DNA of 64,000 bases from Anaerocolumna sp. AGMB13020 (GCF_033100115.1 NZ_CP136910.1:4343001-4407000), one strand, 5' to 3'; positions 10,501-21,068 are shown, numbered from the stretch's first letter. Translations and numbers: made by a program. Notes: a model not told the origin generated them from the letters alone.

Positions 10501-13500
10501 CACAAAGGATACAGAAGGGAAGGAATTGACCTCAGGGGTGTATTTAAGCTGGAGGCTCTTAGAGAGTGATACAGAGAATACTACCTTTACAGTCTATAAG
10601 AACAATGAGATATTAATCTCCGGTCTGCCTGTGACAAATTGTGTGGATGCCTCAGGTACTTCCGATGATGTATATAAAGTAACAGGAAGTTCCGATGGTA
10701 CATCAGGTATAGAAGCGATAGCAACGGCTGTCTGGGACAATTATTTCATAGAAATGCAGCTTGATAAACCAGAAGACCAGATAATGCCCGACGGAACAAG
10801 CTGCACCTATACAGCCAACGATATGTCCGTAGGAGATTTGGATAAAGACGGCGCTTATGAACTTATAGTCAAATGGTATCCTTCCAATGCCAGGGATAAC
10901 TCCGGAGCTGGTTATACCGGCACTACCATATTGGATGCTTACGATATCAATCCTGCTACAGGGGAAGCCCTTCTAATGTGGAGAATTGACCTGGGAGTTA
11001 ATATTCGTTCCGGTGCCCACTATACCCAGTATCAGGTATGGGATTTTGATGGTGACGGCAGTGCAGAGCTGATTTGCAAAACTGCGGACGGCAGCACCTC
11101 TTACCAGAACATGAACAATGTCCTTACTGAAACCGGATATGTAGGAGCTGTAAATGCTTCCGCATTACCTACCTCTTCTGTCAGCAGCTCCAATGATTAT
11201 AGGAATACCTCCGGTTATATCTTAAACGGACCGGAATATCTGACAATCTTTGACGGTGAAACCGGACGGATTATTGATACCACGGAATATGTACCTGTAA
11301 GAGGAGATGTTTCCTCCTGGGGAGATGCTTACGGCAATCGTGTAGACCGATTCTTATCAGCAGTTGCTTATCTGGATGGTGAGAGGCCCAGTGCTGTGTT
11401 CTGCCGTGGATACTATAGCAGATCCTGCCTGACCGCTTATGATTTTGTGGATACCAATAACGACGGAATCGGTGATAAGCTTCAGATACGATGGAAATTT
11501 GACACCAACGATTATCCGGTAAATATTTATGGTGAAACAGAAGCCCAGGGTAATCACGGACTTTCTGTAAATGACCTGGATAATGACGGGAAAGATGAGC
11601 TTGTATATGGTGCCCTGATCGTAGACCATAACGGAAGCTTGAAATATGCTACCGGTTTAGGTCATGGAGATGCCATGCATGTATCAGACTGGATTCCTTC
11701 TAATCCTGGACTTGAAATCTTCTCTGTTCATGAGCATTCCAATGCCAAATACCAGGTAGAGATACATGATGCGGAAACCGGTGAAGTGTTATGGGGCTAT
11801 TTTACCGGTGTAGATACCGGGCGTGGTGTAGCAGCAGATGTGGATCCCCGCTATGAAGGGGCGGAAATGTGGGCAAATCCTGCCTGGGATGGTACGGACG
11901 GAGGACTTTATTCTTCCTTGTCAACCCTGGAGAATTTCGTTAAGATATCCAACAGTACTCCGGATGTGAACTTCTCCCTTTTCTGGGACGGAGATTTGTT
12001 AAGCGAAATGCAGAACCATAGCTTTAACAACAGTGCTTATGTACCCATCAGTACGAACCTTACTAAATGGAATTATACAGACAGCATATCGGAAAAACTC
12101 TTTGAAAGTACGGAGGTTTATACCAGCAACGGTACGAAAGGTAATCTGGGACTGGTAGCAGATATTCTGGGTGACTGGAGAGAAGAAATCATAGCCAGAA
12201 CCTCTGCGGATAACAGTAAGATCAGAATATATACTTCAACCATCTATACGGATTATGTTATTCCCTGTCTTATGGAAAATGATGCTTACCGCATGGGTAT
12301 CGCCTGGCAGAATGTAGGCTATAACCAGCCAGCCAATCTGGACTATTTATTGACAGAAGGAGTGCAGACTGCAAAGCTGAGCTTAAAGGAAGCTGGTATC
12401 CATTCTGTAGAATTTAACTTTACGCCAGCTTCCGATAGTATCTATGGTTATGAGACAGAAGGCTATCAGATACTGCGAAGAACAGGACAGCAGGGGGCTT
12501 TTGAACTCCTTGGTACGGTGGATGAAGATACTCTTACCTATAAGGATCTTACGGCGGCTTCCGATACTGCTTATCAGTATTGCGTAGCAGCAGTAATAAA
12601 AGGAAAGGCCTCTTATCTGTCATTACCCCTGGAGGTTAAGACTGCAGTGGATTTGACTTCAATAGTTGACTTTGAACTTGAGGACATCGTAGAAGATACC
12701 CCTGTGCCCACAGGCGGAATGGCGGCACTATTGCCGGCGGCTATAAAGGTAATAGACTCAAATGACAAAGAGACAGAAGCCGGCGTTACCTGGGATGTTT
12801 CAGAGCTGAACCTGAAAGAGCCGGGAACCTATCAGGTAATAGCAACTGTAAACGGTTATACACTTACTATTAAGAAAACCGTAACAGTAGTACCTAATAC
12901 TATTACAGGATATGAATTTGCGGGATATACAAAGACCAGTGAGACAGAACCTTATTATACCCACTATCTTGTAAAAAATGAAACCTCCCTTGTTCTCCCC
13001 GCAAAGGTTACCTTCCGCTTCTTAAACGGTACGACAGAGGAAGCAGCAGTTACCTGGGATACCACAGAAGTTGATAAGTCGCGTACTGGTATTTATAAGG
13101 CAGAGGGAACGACGACAGAGCTAAAGACTTCTGACGGAAAGTTCGGTACCGGAACTGTAAAGATGAAGGTGGAGGTTAAAGAGGATTACATTGTAAGCCT
13201 TGATGAAATCCAAAGTATCGAAGCGGTAATTAACAGTACGGAAGCCGAATTAAAGGCCCTGCTTCCCGCAGCAGTAAATGCAAATTTCAAATCAGGTGAA
13301 AAATCAAGTGTACCTGTTATCTGGAATACAGAGACAGCTGAGGAATTACTTAAGACTGTGGGTAATGTAACAGTTACCGGAACGATTGCGGACTACTCTG
13401 GAACAGCTGCTATTACTGTATATGTAGACTATAAGGCATTATGGAGATTTGATTTTGGTATCAGTACCGGTAATGTTGAAAGCGGATGGACCGGAGTTAC

Positions 13501-15301
13501 CGTAAATGCAAAAAGTGCTAAAAAGACAGCAGAGTAGCTGGGAATTGAGTATTCAGAAGCCAAAGGATATGGTTTTAGTAATAGTGCCGCAATAATCGAA
13601 GGACGTACGGAGGTGTTTACACAAAAGGGAATACTTCCTGCCAAAGTGTATACGGATTTCGTACTTCCTGATGGGCAGACTTTCCTGGTTGACCTTCCGA
13701 ATGGAACTTATAAAATTGACTTTTCTTCTGGTTCCACAAACAAAAGCAGTGTGAAGGTAACCGTAGAGAATTCGACCTCTGTGTTTACAGTAAGCAATGC
13801 GGCAAATACCTATAATATTGGAACTGTAAGCAATGTAGTTGTGGCCGATGGGCAGCTTTCCATGAATTTTGCTGCGGGTAATACTTCCAGGTTAAACGCA
13901 ATTATCATCAGGCAGGTATCAGAAGCAGGTTCTACGCCAACGCCGACAGTGACAGCAACACCGACAGTGTCAATAACTCCTACAGTGACAGTAGTACCAA
14001 CAGTAACGGTAATTCCAACAGTTACTCCAGAACCAACGCCCACAAACACGCCAGCTGTGACACCAACCATTAGTCCAACACCTACAGCTACGGTGGCACC
14101 AACCGTTACTGTAACACCGACAGCCACTGCGTCTCCTACGGTAACGCCTGTAACTACAGCAACACCTTCAGCAGAACCCACACCAACGGTTATAGTGATT
14201 CCTACAACCCCCCCTGTTCCGGCGACAGAACCGGGAATCCAGGGTTCAGAGAATATAAAAGGTTGGGAGAACATTTCCAAATACCTGAAGCAGGCAGCAG
14301 AGGAAGAGCAGCAAGAAAATATCGTAATACAGGCAGGAAGTGATTCCGTACTTCCCAAAGAAGCCCTGTCAGCTATTAAAGGGAAAGATATCAGTGTGGA
14401 ACTGCAATATAACGGCTATAGCTGGATCATTAACGGAAAGGAAATTACAGGCAAGAACCTGGCAGCGGTGAATCTTAAAATCCTGCTGAACACGGATGCA
14501 ATACCGGCTCCACTTATTCAGGAAATAGCAGGTGAGAAACCTTATGTTCCTTTACAGCTTGTTCATAACGGCGAATTTGGCTTCCAGGCAGCACTTAAGA
14601 TTCGGCTGGAGGAAAGCAGTTACGGTAAATTTGCAAGTCTGTATTATTATGAACCGCAGACTAAGACTCTTAAACTTCAATCCATTAACAAAGTTGATGC
14701 AAAAGGAAACACCTCTTTTCAGTTTGTCCATGCCTCTGATTATGTGATTATATTGGAGGATAAGCTTTCCCTGGAGAGTGAATTGAAGGAGCTAAAGATG
14801 GCAGTTTCATCAGAAACACTGTATTTCGGTGGAAATACCGAAAATACCGCAACGGTTAAGCTGGAAATACCGGAGGCGGTAAAGGCGGCAATCGAGAATG
14901 AAGCGGTTACAGAGAGCATAAGTTATAAGTCAAGCAATATAAAAGTAGTCACAGTAGACCCCAAAGGTAAAATAACTGCCAAAGGTAACGGAGCGGCTAC
15001 CATAACTGTTACTGCTACCATTGGCGGCATAACAAAGACCTTTACCAAAAAAGTAACCGTAAAGCAAGCTCACATTGAGGTAGTGCTGAAAACGAATTCC
15101 ATGAAGAAAGGTGAAATATTTACCTTTGCTGTAAAAGGTTATGGATATGCCCCAAAGGGCATAACTTATGCCACTGCAAAAAGCTCTATCGTTGAAATCA
15201 ATAAGACCACCGGCAGAGCCAAAGCGGTAGCAAAGGGTACGGATTATGTGGTTATTACCTACGGAAAACATACACAAAAAATTAAAGTAACAGTTAAATA
15301 A
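7580..15301 (+). pseudogene. Giant secreted rhamnogalacturonan acetylesterase/lyase (CE12-like + PL11-like), interrupted by in-frame TAG
   Basis: One continuous frame of 2574 codons is broken only by TAG at 13535-13537 (codon 1986). The start at 7580 follows GGAGG and gives a signal peptide ending near residue 31 (LPAAAQ). Domains in order: an N-terminal beta domain; an SGNH esterase of the rhamnogalacturonan acetylesterase type (ASDSTV about 248-253, WGHND about 338, DSTHLQ about 454); FN3 (about 490-590); a beta domain starting RYDFDN (about 600-740); two FN3-like repeats; a PL11-type rhamnogalacturonan lyase propeller (about 945-1595, starting QKAEVLTDRGLVAVNLS, with Ca-binding-like DLDKDG, DFDGDG and DLDNDG loops); FN3; bacterial Ig-like repeats. 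A second RFDFG-type beta domain follows, which the TAG splits. Beyond it come a Thr/Pro-rich linker (13930-14225) and a Big_2-like Ig domain to 15301. The catalytic domains lie before the TAG, so a truncated enzyme could still work. It would deacetylate and cleave pectin RG-I outside the cell. Confidence 0.85.
13535..13537 (+). other. In-frame TAG inside a repeated beta domain of the rhamnogalacturonan enzyme
   Basis: The reading frame continues without another stop for 588 codons after this TAG. Homology to the earlier copy of the same domain (from about 9380) runs across it: WRFDFG and GWTGVTV lie before, KGYGFSNS and the LPNGTYKIDF strand after. There is no ribosome binding site and ATG pair just downstream. 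It is either a single-base nonsense change or a readthrough codon. Confidence 0.85.
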
Positions 15302-15304
15302 CAG

Positions 15305-15334
15305 TTTAGGGCCTCCAACAGGAGGTCCTTTCTC
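15305..15334 (+). terminator. Rho-independent terminator after rhamnogalacturonan enzyme
   Basis: The stem AGGGCCTCC with GGAGGTCCT (about 15308-15329) around a short loop AACA is followed by a T-containing tail. It lies 4 bases after the stop at 15301, which supports 15301 as the true end of the transcription unit. Confidence 0.65.
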
Positions 15335-15472
15335 AGGTAGTGCAATTATCCTTTTCATTCATTTATAGTTTGTGTATTAATTTCTTTAAATAATTCTTGA
15401 AACGAAACAGGTGGCTTTAAGTGTGGTAATATAATGAAAGCCATACAAATGTTTAACAGGGAGGAAATTAAA

Positions 15473-16267
15473 ATGGATTATACCGTAAATAATAAAGAGG
15501 CCTGGGAAGAGGCTTTTAATAAACACAAGGAAGGCTGGGGAGATGATATTAATTCTCGCCTGGCAAACGAGAATCTTCCATTTATAGAAGAAGTACTGGC
15601 GGAGGAACTTACCCGATATGACTTTAAGGCTAAGGCAATTGCACAATTCTGTTGCAATAACGGAAGGGAATTGATGGGACTTATGAAGCTGGGGGCCTCT
15701 AGTGGTACAGGCTTTGATATTGCAGAAAATATGATTGCCTTTGCCAATAAAAAAGCCGGGGAATTAGAGTTAAACTGTAATTTTATCGCCACAGATATAC
15801 GAGATATCAAGGAAAGTTATAATAACAGCTTTGACTATATTTTCATTACCATAGGTGCGTTGGCCTGGTTTCGTGATTTAAAGGTGTTTTTTGAAAAAGT
15901 GGCTGCCTGCCTGAAACCACAAGGGCTCTTATTCATTCATGAGATGCACCCGGTGACAGGTATGTTTGGGGTATATGGCGAAGAGAACTTCGACGAAAGC
16001 ATGCCTGAAAAAGTTGTAAACTCCTATTTTAAAGAAGAGCCCTGGATTGAGAATAACGGTATGGGATATATGTGCGGGAAAGATTATGAGTCCAAGACCT
16101 TCTACAGCTATTCACATACGCTGTCGGATATCTTGAATGGGATAATACAAAATGGGATGAACATAACCAAACTGAAGGAATTTGATTATGACATCTCTGA
16201 ATCCTTTCAGGAATTAAGTAACAAGGGGATTCCGCTGTCTTTTCTTTTGGTAAGCCAAAAGAAGTGA
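15473..16267 (+). CDS. Class I SAM-dependent methyltransferase
   Basis: A 264-residue Rossmann-fold methyltransferase. SAM-binding motif I is degenerate, reading AQFCCNNGRELMGLMKLGA (about residues 53-71), followed by the acidic strand GFDIAENMIAFA (motif II) and the IATDIRDI segment (motif III). The later FDYIFITIGALAWF and the PQGLLFIHEMHPV strand are typical of small-molecule methyltransferases. The ATG at 15473 is chosen because AGGGAGG lies 6-12 bases upstream; a longer frame from 15434 has no such site. The substrate is unknown. The gene is convergent with the AraC regulator and separated from it by only 37 bp. Confidence 0.8.
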   Translation: MDYTVNNKEAWEEAFNKHKEGWGDDINSRLANENLPFIEEVLAEELTRYDFKAKAIAQFCCNNGRELMGLMKLGASSGTGFDIAENMIAFANKKAGELELNCNFIATDIRDIKESYNNSFDYIFITIGALAWFRDLKVFFEKVAACLKPQGLLFIHEMHPVTGMFGVYGEENFDESMPEKVVNSYFKEEPWIENNGMGYMCGKDYESKTFYSYSHTLSDILNGIIQNGMNITKLKEFDYDISESFQELSNKGIPLSFLLVSQKK

Positions 16268-16304
16268 TTAAAATACCAAGATCAAATAAAGCAGCATACA
16301 CCCA

Positions 16305-17159
16305 TTAAGAGGTATACATGGTCTTAAATTCCGTGGGGGTGCAGTCCTTCATTAGGCGGAACATACGAATAAAGGCAGAAAGACTTGAAAAACCGCACCG
16401 CAGGGACACTTCTGTAATGGTTAATTCATTATCAGCCAATAATTTTTCGGCGGCTTCGATTCGCTTTCTATTCAGGTACTTATAATAGGAGACGTTGGTA
16501 AACTGTTTGAACAGGCGGCTGAAATGATATTTGCTGAAGCCTGATAATGCAGCAGCCTTGTCAAGGCTTATATCTTCCCCGCAGTGCTCGCTGATATAGC
16601 TGCAGATATACAGAAAACGTTCGGTATATTCCCGTTGCTTATTAAGCCTGCTGTTAAAGCAATTCAGATTAGGGGAATAACTTCTTCCAATACGTACAAA
16701 AATCTCAAGGAGCTTGGCATAAATAGAAGCTTCACTGAGTGACATATCATTAAAATATTCTTCGGATATCTCGTAAAGAAGCTCTTTGATTTTATCATGG
16801 GCTTCTTTTTTGTCCTCCGGAATAATCAAGAGAGCAGGAGAAATTATAGACAAAGTCGCTTCTAATTCCTTAATTCCGTGAAGAAGAGTAAAATCTGCCT
16901 GGAATATAAGCCTTTTTCCTTTCTCAGCCTCCATACTGTGTATGGCTCCCGGAGTGATAATCAGGATATCGTCCTCCCGTAAAGTAAACAGAGTCTTACA
17001 GCAGGTGACCCGGTAACTGTTTTCAATGGGCATAATGATCTCCAAAGGAGCATGCCAATGGCTGGGATAGGCTTCGCAGTCATCATTGGCATAAAGCCTT
17101 ATGGTCGTATTGGTCTTAAAATTAACGGTTTCTTTTATTCCATTCAAAGTTTCTATCAT
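16305..17159 (-). CDS. AraC family transcriptional regulator
   Basis: A 284-residue regulator with an N-terminal cupin-like sensor (about residues 15-130; HWHAPLEIIMPIENSY carries the typical His-containing strand). The C-terminal double helix-turn-helix (about 180-280) reads LDKAAALSGFSKYHFSRLFK, then TEVSLRCGFSSLSAFIRMFR, followed by the family-typical CTPTEF. It is divergent from the sugar ABC transporter operon starting at 17664 and is the obvious candidate to regulate it in response to a sugar. A GAAGAGG site precedes the ATG. Confidence 0.92.
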   Translation of the reverse strand: MIETLNGIKETVNFKTNTTIRLYANDDCEAYPSHWHAPLEIIMPIENSYRVTCCKTLFTLREDDILIITPGAIHSMEAEKGKRLIFQADFTLLHGIKELEATLSIISPALLIIPEDKKEAHDKIKELLYEISEEYFNDMSLSEASIYAKLLEIFVRIGRSYSPNLNCFNSRLNKQREYTERFLYICSYISEHCGEDISLDKAAALSGFSKYHFSRLFKQFTNVSYYKYLNRKRIEAAEKLLADNELTITEVSLRCGFSSLSAFIRMFRLMKDCTPTEFKTMYTS

Positions 17160-17663
17160 GATTATGACCTCTTCCCTTATTCTATCATTTCGTTTTAGCT
17201 TTTAAAGAAGGTATGGAAATTACACTCCACTTTACAAACTTCATGGCTTTCCGCTGGATGATTGGTAACTTAGCAGCACAGTAACACGGTATTTAAATAA
17301 ATGGACTGGTAACTAAAAAGTTGAGCTTCCTTCAGAGCAGGAGGTAGGTTTCTTAAAAATTGCGATTTTTTTTGAGTCATAATAGAGCATATACCTAGTA
17401 TATACCTTTGTGCTATAAGAATGAAAGGTTATTTTGTATATTTCTTACAGGAAAAATCAGTTTCGTATAAGCACTATAGATAACCATGTGTAAATAAGGT
17501 TTTACAAAGCATTGATATTTATAGCAAGAATTAGGAGTAGTTGAGCAATTATTTGGAAGAAAATGGATAATTGCTTTGCTATACTTTACTCATTGCTTAA
17601 AGGTCAGACGGAATAGAGGGTTTACTTATCACAATTAATAATGAGTAGGAGGGTTATGTATTT
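17160..17663. promoter_or_regulatory. Divergent control region of AraC regulator and sugar importer
   Basis: A 504-bp AT-rich region with no gene. Two direct repeats ATATACCT at 17389-17396 and 17400-17407 are spaced 11 bp start to start, one helical turn, as expected for tandem AraC-type half sites; this is a weak inference. A strong AGGAGGG (from about 17648) precedes the ATG of the binding-protein gene. Confidence 0.4.
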
Positions 17664-18998
17664 ATGATTAAGAAAAAAGTTCTTGCAGTTCTTCTCACTG
17701 CGGTAATGGTCTGCGGTTCCTTAGCAGGCTGCGGAAGTAATAACACTGACGGAGGGGATAAGGCTACAAATGCTTCAAATGGAAAAGTACAGGAGATCAA
17801 ATGGATGTTCTGGGATGATCTGACGGCAACAGAGGATTTGATTTCCCTGGGGTATGCTGAGGTTATCAACCGGTTCAATGAGGACTACAAGGATAAGTAT
17901 CATGTTACGGCTGTTACCACAAATCTGGAGGAATATGATACCAAACTGAATGCCTTGATTGCCTCGAAGGACTGTCCGGATGTGTTTATATGTAGTCCGG
18001 GTCCAAATCTTACCCAATATGTGGAGGCCGGTGTTGCCGCAGATTTAACGGATATTCTTAAGACCAGTGAAAAGGACTGGTATAGTACTTTCACAGAAGG
18101 TATCTTTGAGCGTATGACCTATGACGGAAAGATTTATGCAGTACCCACCAACTTTGCCGCTGCATTGGTATTCTATAATACAGAAATGTTTCAAAAAGCA
18201 GGCGTACAGGTACCAGAAAATTATGACCAGTGGATCGAAGCCTGCAAGAAGCTGAAAGAAGCAGGGTATACACCGATTTCCTGTTCTGCCGGAACAGCCT
18301 GGTGCCTGTCTATGATCGCCGGTTATCTTTGTGACCGTGAGGGTGGACCTGACAACTTAAAAGGTGTGAATGAAGGAACGCTTGACTGGAATGACAAGAC
18401 CTTTCTTGATGCAGGGAATAAACTGGTAGAGCTATCCAAGTATTTTCAGGAAACTGCGGCAGGGGATTCCAATGATCAGGCAACAGCTACCTTTTATAAC
18501 GGAGAAGCTGCCATGCTGGTTCAGGGTTCCTGGGCAATCGGACAGATCAACGGAAATAATCCGGAATTCGAGGATAAGTGTGGTGTATTCAGTTTTCCCG
18601 GTATAGAAGGCGGAGCAGATCCTAACCGTATGATCGTTAAGACAGACAACCTTGTAATGAGTGCTACCACTAAGAATCAGGAAGCCTGCCTGGCGTTAAT
18701 GAAATATTTTACCGATGATACAGCGCAGAAATACACAGCAGAAGTCGCTGGAAAGATTCCGGTAATCAACGTGGCATATGATAAGGAAAAAGCACCGGCA
18801 CAGCTTGGTTACGTAATGGATATCCTGTCTAAATCAACCGGAACCCTGGGCTTTTATAATGAATCCCTGGCATCGGTGGAGGCTGGAGATGTATTTGATA
18901 ATGCAATGGTCGATCTGTTCCTGGGTAGTCTGACCTCAGAACAGGCTTTTGAACAGGTTCAAAATTTCTACACCGAGAATGTCCGTAAGAAAAAATAG
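17664..18998 (+). CDS. Carbohydrate ABC transporter, extracellular solute-binding lipoprotein
   Basis: A 444-residue secreted lipoprotein. A lysine-rich signal peptide ends in the lipobox LAGC (Cys about residue 22), which would be lipid-anchored, followed by a short polar linker. The remainder is a family 1 (UgpB/MalE-like) sugar-binding protein: the KWMFWDD strand, a PDVFICSPGP segment, then AAMLVQGSWAIGQI (about 270-283), a hallmark of the family. It delivers a carbohydrate to the two permeases at 19288 and 20187. No ATPase gene lies in the window, so a shared MsmX-type ATPase elsewhere is likely, as is common in Firmicutes. Closeness to the rhamnogalacturonan lyase suggests an oligogalacturonide ligand, but this is only inferred. 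Confidence 0.92.
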   Translation: MIKKKVLAVLLTAVMVCGSLAGCGSNNTDGGDKATNASNGKVQEIKWMFWDDLTATEDLISLGYAEVINRFNEDYKDKYHVTAVTTNLEEYDTKLNALIASKDCPDVFICSPGPNLTQYVEAGVAADLTDILKTSEKDWYSTFTEGIFERMTYDGKIYAVPTNFAAALVFYNTEMFQKAGVQVPENYDQWIEACKKLKEAGYTPISCSAGTAWCLSMIAGYLCDREGGPDNLKGVNEGTLDWNDKTFLDAGNKLVELSKYFQETAAGDSNDQATATFYNGEAAMLVQGSWAIGQINGNNPEFEDKCGVFSFPGIEGGADPNRMIVKTDNLVMSATTKNQEACLALMKYFTDDTAQKYTAEVAGKIPVINVAYDKEKAPAQLGYVMDILSKSTGTLGFYNESLASVEAGDVFDNAMVDLFLGSLTSEQAFEQVQNFYTENVRKKK

Positions 18999-19031
18999 AA
19001 CGAAAGGAAAAAGAGACTGTTAATATCACAA

Positions 19032-19200
19032 GGCTGCTGTAAGAAGTCCCATGGCTTTCTGTCACACAGCGACAAAAAGGCACATTACTGATTTCTGTGT
19101 ACTGTAACCGTACAAGACTGTTCGCTTTCAGTATACAGAATCGGCAATATGTCTTTCAGAACGTTCATGACGGAAAAGCCAAGGACTTCTTACGACATCC
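19032..19200 (+). repeat. 169-bp hairpin repeat, copy 1 (between binding-protein and permease genes)
   Basis: The outer arms 19032-19058 and 19175-19200 pair over about 26 bp (AAGAAGTCC with GGACTTCTT, GGCTTT with AAAGCC). Inner arms starting GATTTCTGTGTACTG and CAGTATACAGAATC pair again and leave an apical loop TAACCGTACAAGACTGTTCG. A diverged second copy is at 37271-37430. There is no coding capacity. Its position inside the operon means it is transcribed and could lower downstream expression or stabilise the upstream mRNA. Confidence 0.7.
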
Positions 19201-19287
19201 TTTTTGCACACTCATGTAACAATCGTTTGCGCAACCCCTGCGGGTTCGTATATCCGAAATGAAGTAAAAACTGCCAGGGAGGTACCT

Positions 19288-20175
19288 ATGGACAAAATAT
19301 ATCGTAATAAGACCGCAATTATTCTGTTTGTTGCACCTGCATTTATTTTATTTACAGCTGTACTCTTAGTGCCGATTTGCCAGGCACTTTATTATTCTCT
19401 TTGTAACTGGAATGCCTTGACCGGTGCTGAATTTACCGGGTTTGATAATTTTAAGAAGCTGTTTATGGAAGATGCCATCATGAGGACAGCTTTAAAGAAC
19501 TCTATTTTCTTCATGCTGTTTTCTGCTGTCAGTCAGCAATTTATGGGTTTACTGCTGGCTGCGCTGCTTACCAATGTTAAACGCGGAAGGAATCTGTTTA
19601 AGAACATTTATTATCTGCCTGCGGTATTATCTTCTGCAGCACTGGGACTTCTCTGGTCCTTTCTCTTTAACCCGAAAATGGGTGTCAATCAATTGCTCAG
19701 CCTGATAGGTATAAAAGGCCCTCTCTGGCTGATGGATACAAAAGGTTTTATTGTTCTGCCCATGTGGGTAATTGCCTTTGTGGCTCTATGGCAGTATGTA
19801 GGGACTACCATGATGTTATATATGGCGCAGATTGCGGGGATTTCCGGTTCGCTTTATGAGGTGTCTTATATAGACGGAGCCGGCAGGTTTAAGAGTTTTT
19901 TCCATGTTACCTTACCTTTAATTAAGCCAATGATTGCCACCTCTCTGTCCCTGAACTGCATTGGTTCCCTGAAATTCTTTGATCTGGTATATAACATGAC
20001 CCAGGGAGGTCCGAACCATCGGACGGATGTGCTTGCCACCCATCTGTATAACCAGGGGTTTCAATATTTTAAATACGGTTATGCCAGTGCCATAGGGGTT
20101 GTGCTATTGGTCTTATGCATCATTGTAACCTTTATTATCAGTAAGTGCCTGAAGACAGAAGATTATGAAATGTAG
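19288..20175 (+). CDS. Carbohydrate ABC transporter permease (MalF/UgpA type)
   Basis: A 295-residue integral membrane protein with six predicted transmembrane segments. The first is IILFVAPAFILFTAVLLVPI (about residues 12-31). The conserved cytoplasmic EAA loop reads YEVSYIDGAGRFKSFFHVTLP (its first residues about 192-200), which contacts the transport ATPase. ATG 19288 is chosen because GGGAGG lies just upstream; an extension to 19204 reads through non-family sequence. It pairs with the permease at 20187, whose gene begins 11 bp after this one ends, to form the channel of the sugar importer. Confidence 0.92.
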   Translation: MDKIYRNKTAIILFVAPAFILFTAVLLVPICQALYYSLCNWNALTGAEFTGFDNFKKLFMEDAIMRTALKNSIFFMLFSAVSQQFMGLLLAALLTNVKRGRNLFKNIYYLPAVLSSAALGLLWSFLFNPKMGVNQLLSLIGIKGPLWLMDTKGFIVLPMWVIAFVALWQYVGTTMMLYMAQIAGISGSLYEVSYIDGAGRFKSFFHVTLPLIKPMIATSLSLNCIGSLKFFDLVYNMTQGGPNHRTDVLATHLYNQGFQYFKYGYASAIGVVLLVLCIIVTFIISKCLKTEDYEM

Positions 20176-20186
20176 GAGGTTAGCAG

Positions 20187-21014
20187 GTGAGAAAGTTTAA
20201 AGTAAGTTTTCTGTTTGTATATATATTTCTTGGGTTATTGGCTGTAATCTACATAACGCCGTTGTTATGGGTCATATTAGTTTCCTTTAAGACAAATGCG
20301 GAAATTTTCAGCAGTCCCTTCCGTATTCCAAGGACACTCCAATGGGATAATTACAGAGTGGCCTGGACAGCCGGAAAATTAGGACTTGCAACCCTGAATT
20401 CTGTAATAGTCTGTGTCATTACACTGGCAGCAAGCATGCTCCTTGGAGCGATGGCTGCCTTTGCCATTGGGCGTATGAGATGGAAGTTCGCCAATTCTGC
20501 TATGGGATATTTTCTTATTGGAATGATGATACCGGTGCATTGTGTACTAATACCACTGTTTGTTGCCTTCTCTAACTGGCGGCTGACTAACAGTCTTTTT
20601 TCCTTGATACTCCCTTATGTAACTTTTTCTTTACCGATGACTATCTATATTCTGGTGAATTTTTTCCGTGGTATGCCAGGAGATATGTTTGAAGCGGCTT
20701 GCATTGATGGCTGTTCTATTTACGGCAGTTTTTTTAAGATTGCCTTGCCTTTGTCTAAGACGGGTCTATTCGTTACCGGCCTTATGACCTTTGTAAGTAA
20801 CTGGAACGAACTACTCTTAGCAATGGTGTTCATATCTGATGCGGCCAAGAAGACACTTTCTGTGACGCTAACGTATTTTGTGGGTCCTTATTCAACAAAC
20901 TATACTCAGATGTTTGCTGCTATTGTAATAGCGGTGGTTCCCTCCATTCTGGTATATTGCTGTTTCAGCAATCAGATTGTGGAAGGATTGACGGCAGGAG
21001 CTGTAAAAGGTTAA
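20187..21014 (+). CDS. Carbohydrate ABC transporter permease (MalG/UgpE type)
   Basis: A 275-residue permease with six predicted membrane spans. The start codon is GTG, preceded by TAGGAGG at good spacing. The EAA loop reads FEAACIDGCSIYGSFFKIALP (first residues about 171-180), and the NWNELLLA segment near residue 205 is typical of MalG-like subunits. It is the last gene of the binding protein - permease - permease operon and would act with the upstream permease and an ATPase encoded elsewhere. Confidence 0.93.
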   Translation: MRKFKVSFLFVYIFLGLLAVIYITPLLWVILVSFKTNAEIFSSPFRIPRTLQWDNYRVAWTAGKLGLATLNSVIVCVITLAASMLLGAMAAFAIGRMRWKFANSAMGYFLIGMMIPVHCVLIPLFVAFSNWRLTNSLFSLILPYVTFSLPMTIYILVNFFRGMPGDMFEAACIDGCSIYGSFFKIALPLSKTGLFVTGLMTFVSNWNELLLAMVFISDAAKKTLSVTLTYFVGPYSTNYTQMFAAIVIAVVPSILVYCCFSNQIVEGLTAGAVKG

Positions 21015-21068
21015 AAAGCCATTGAAAAAACGGCTGGAATTATCTATACTTTATAGGAGGAATTTGGA

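Noticed and set aside
13810-14358. Minus-strand frame of 182 residues opposite the Thr/Pro linker
   Set aside because: It is a Val/Gly-rich shadow of the ACA/CCA/GTA-rich linker codons on the plus strand.
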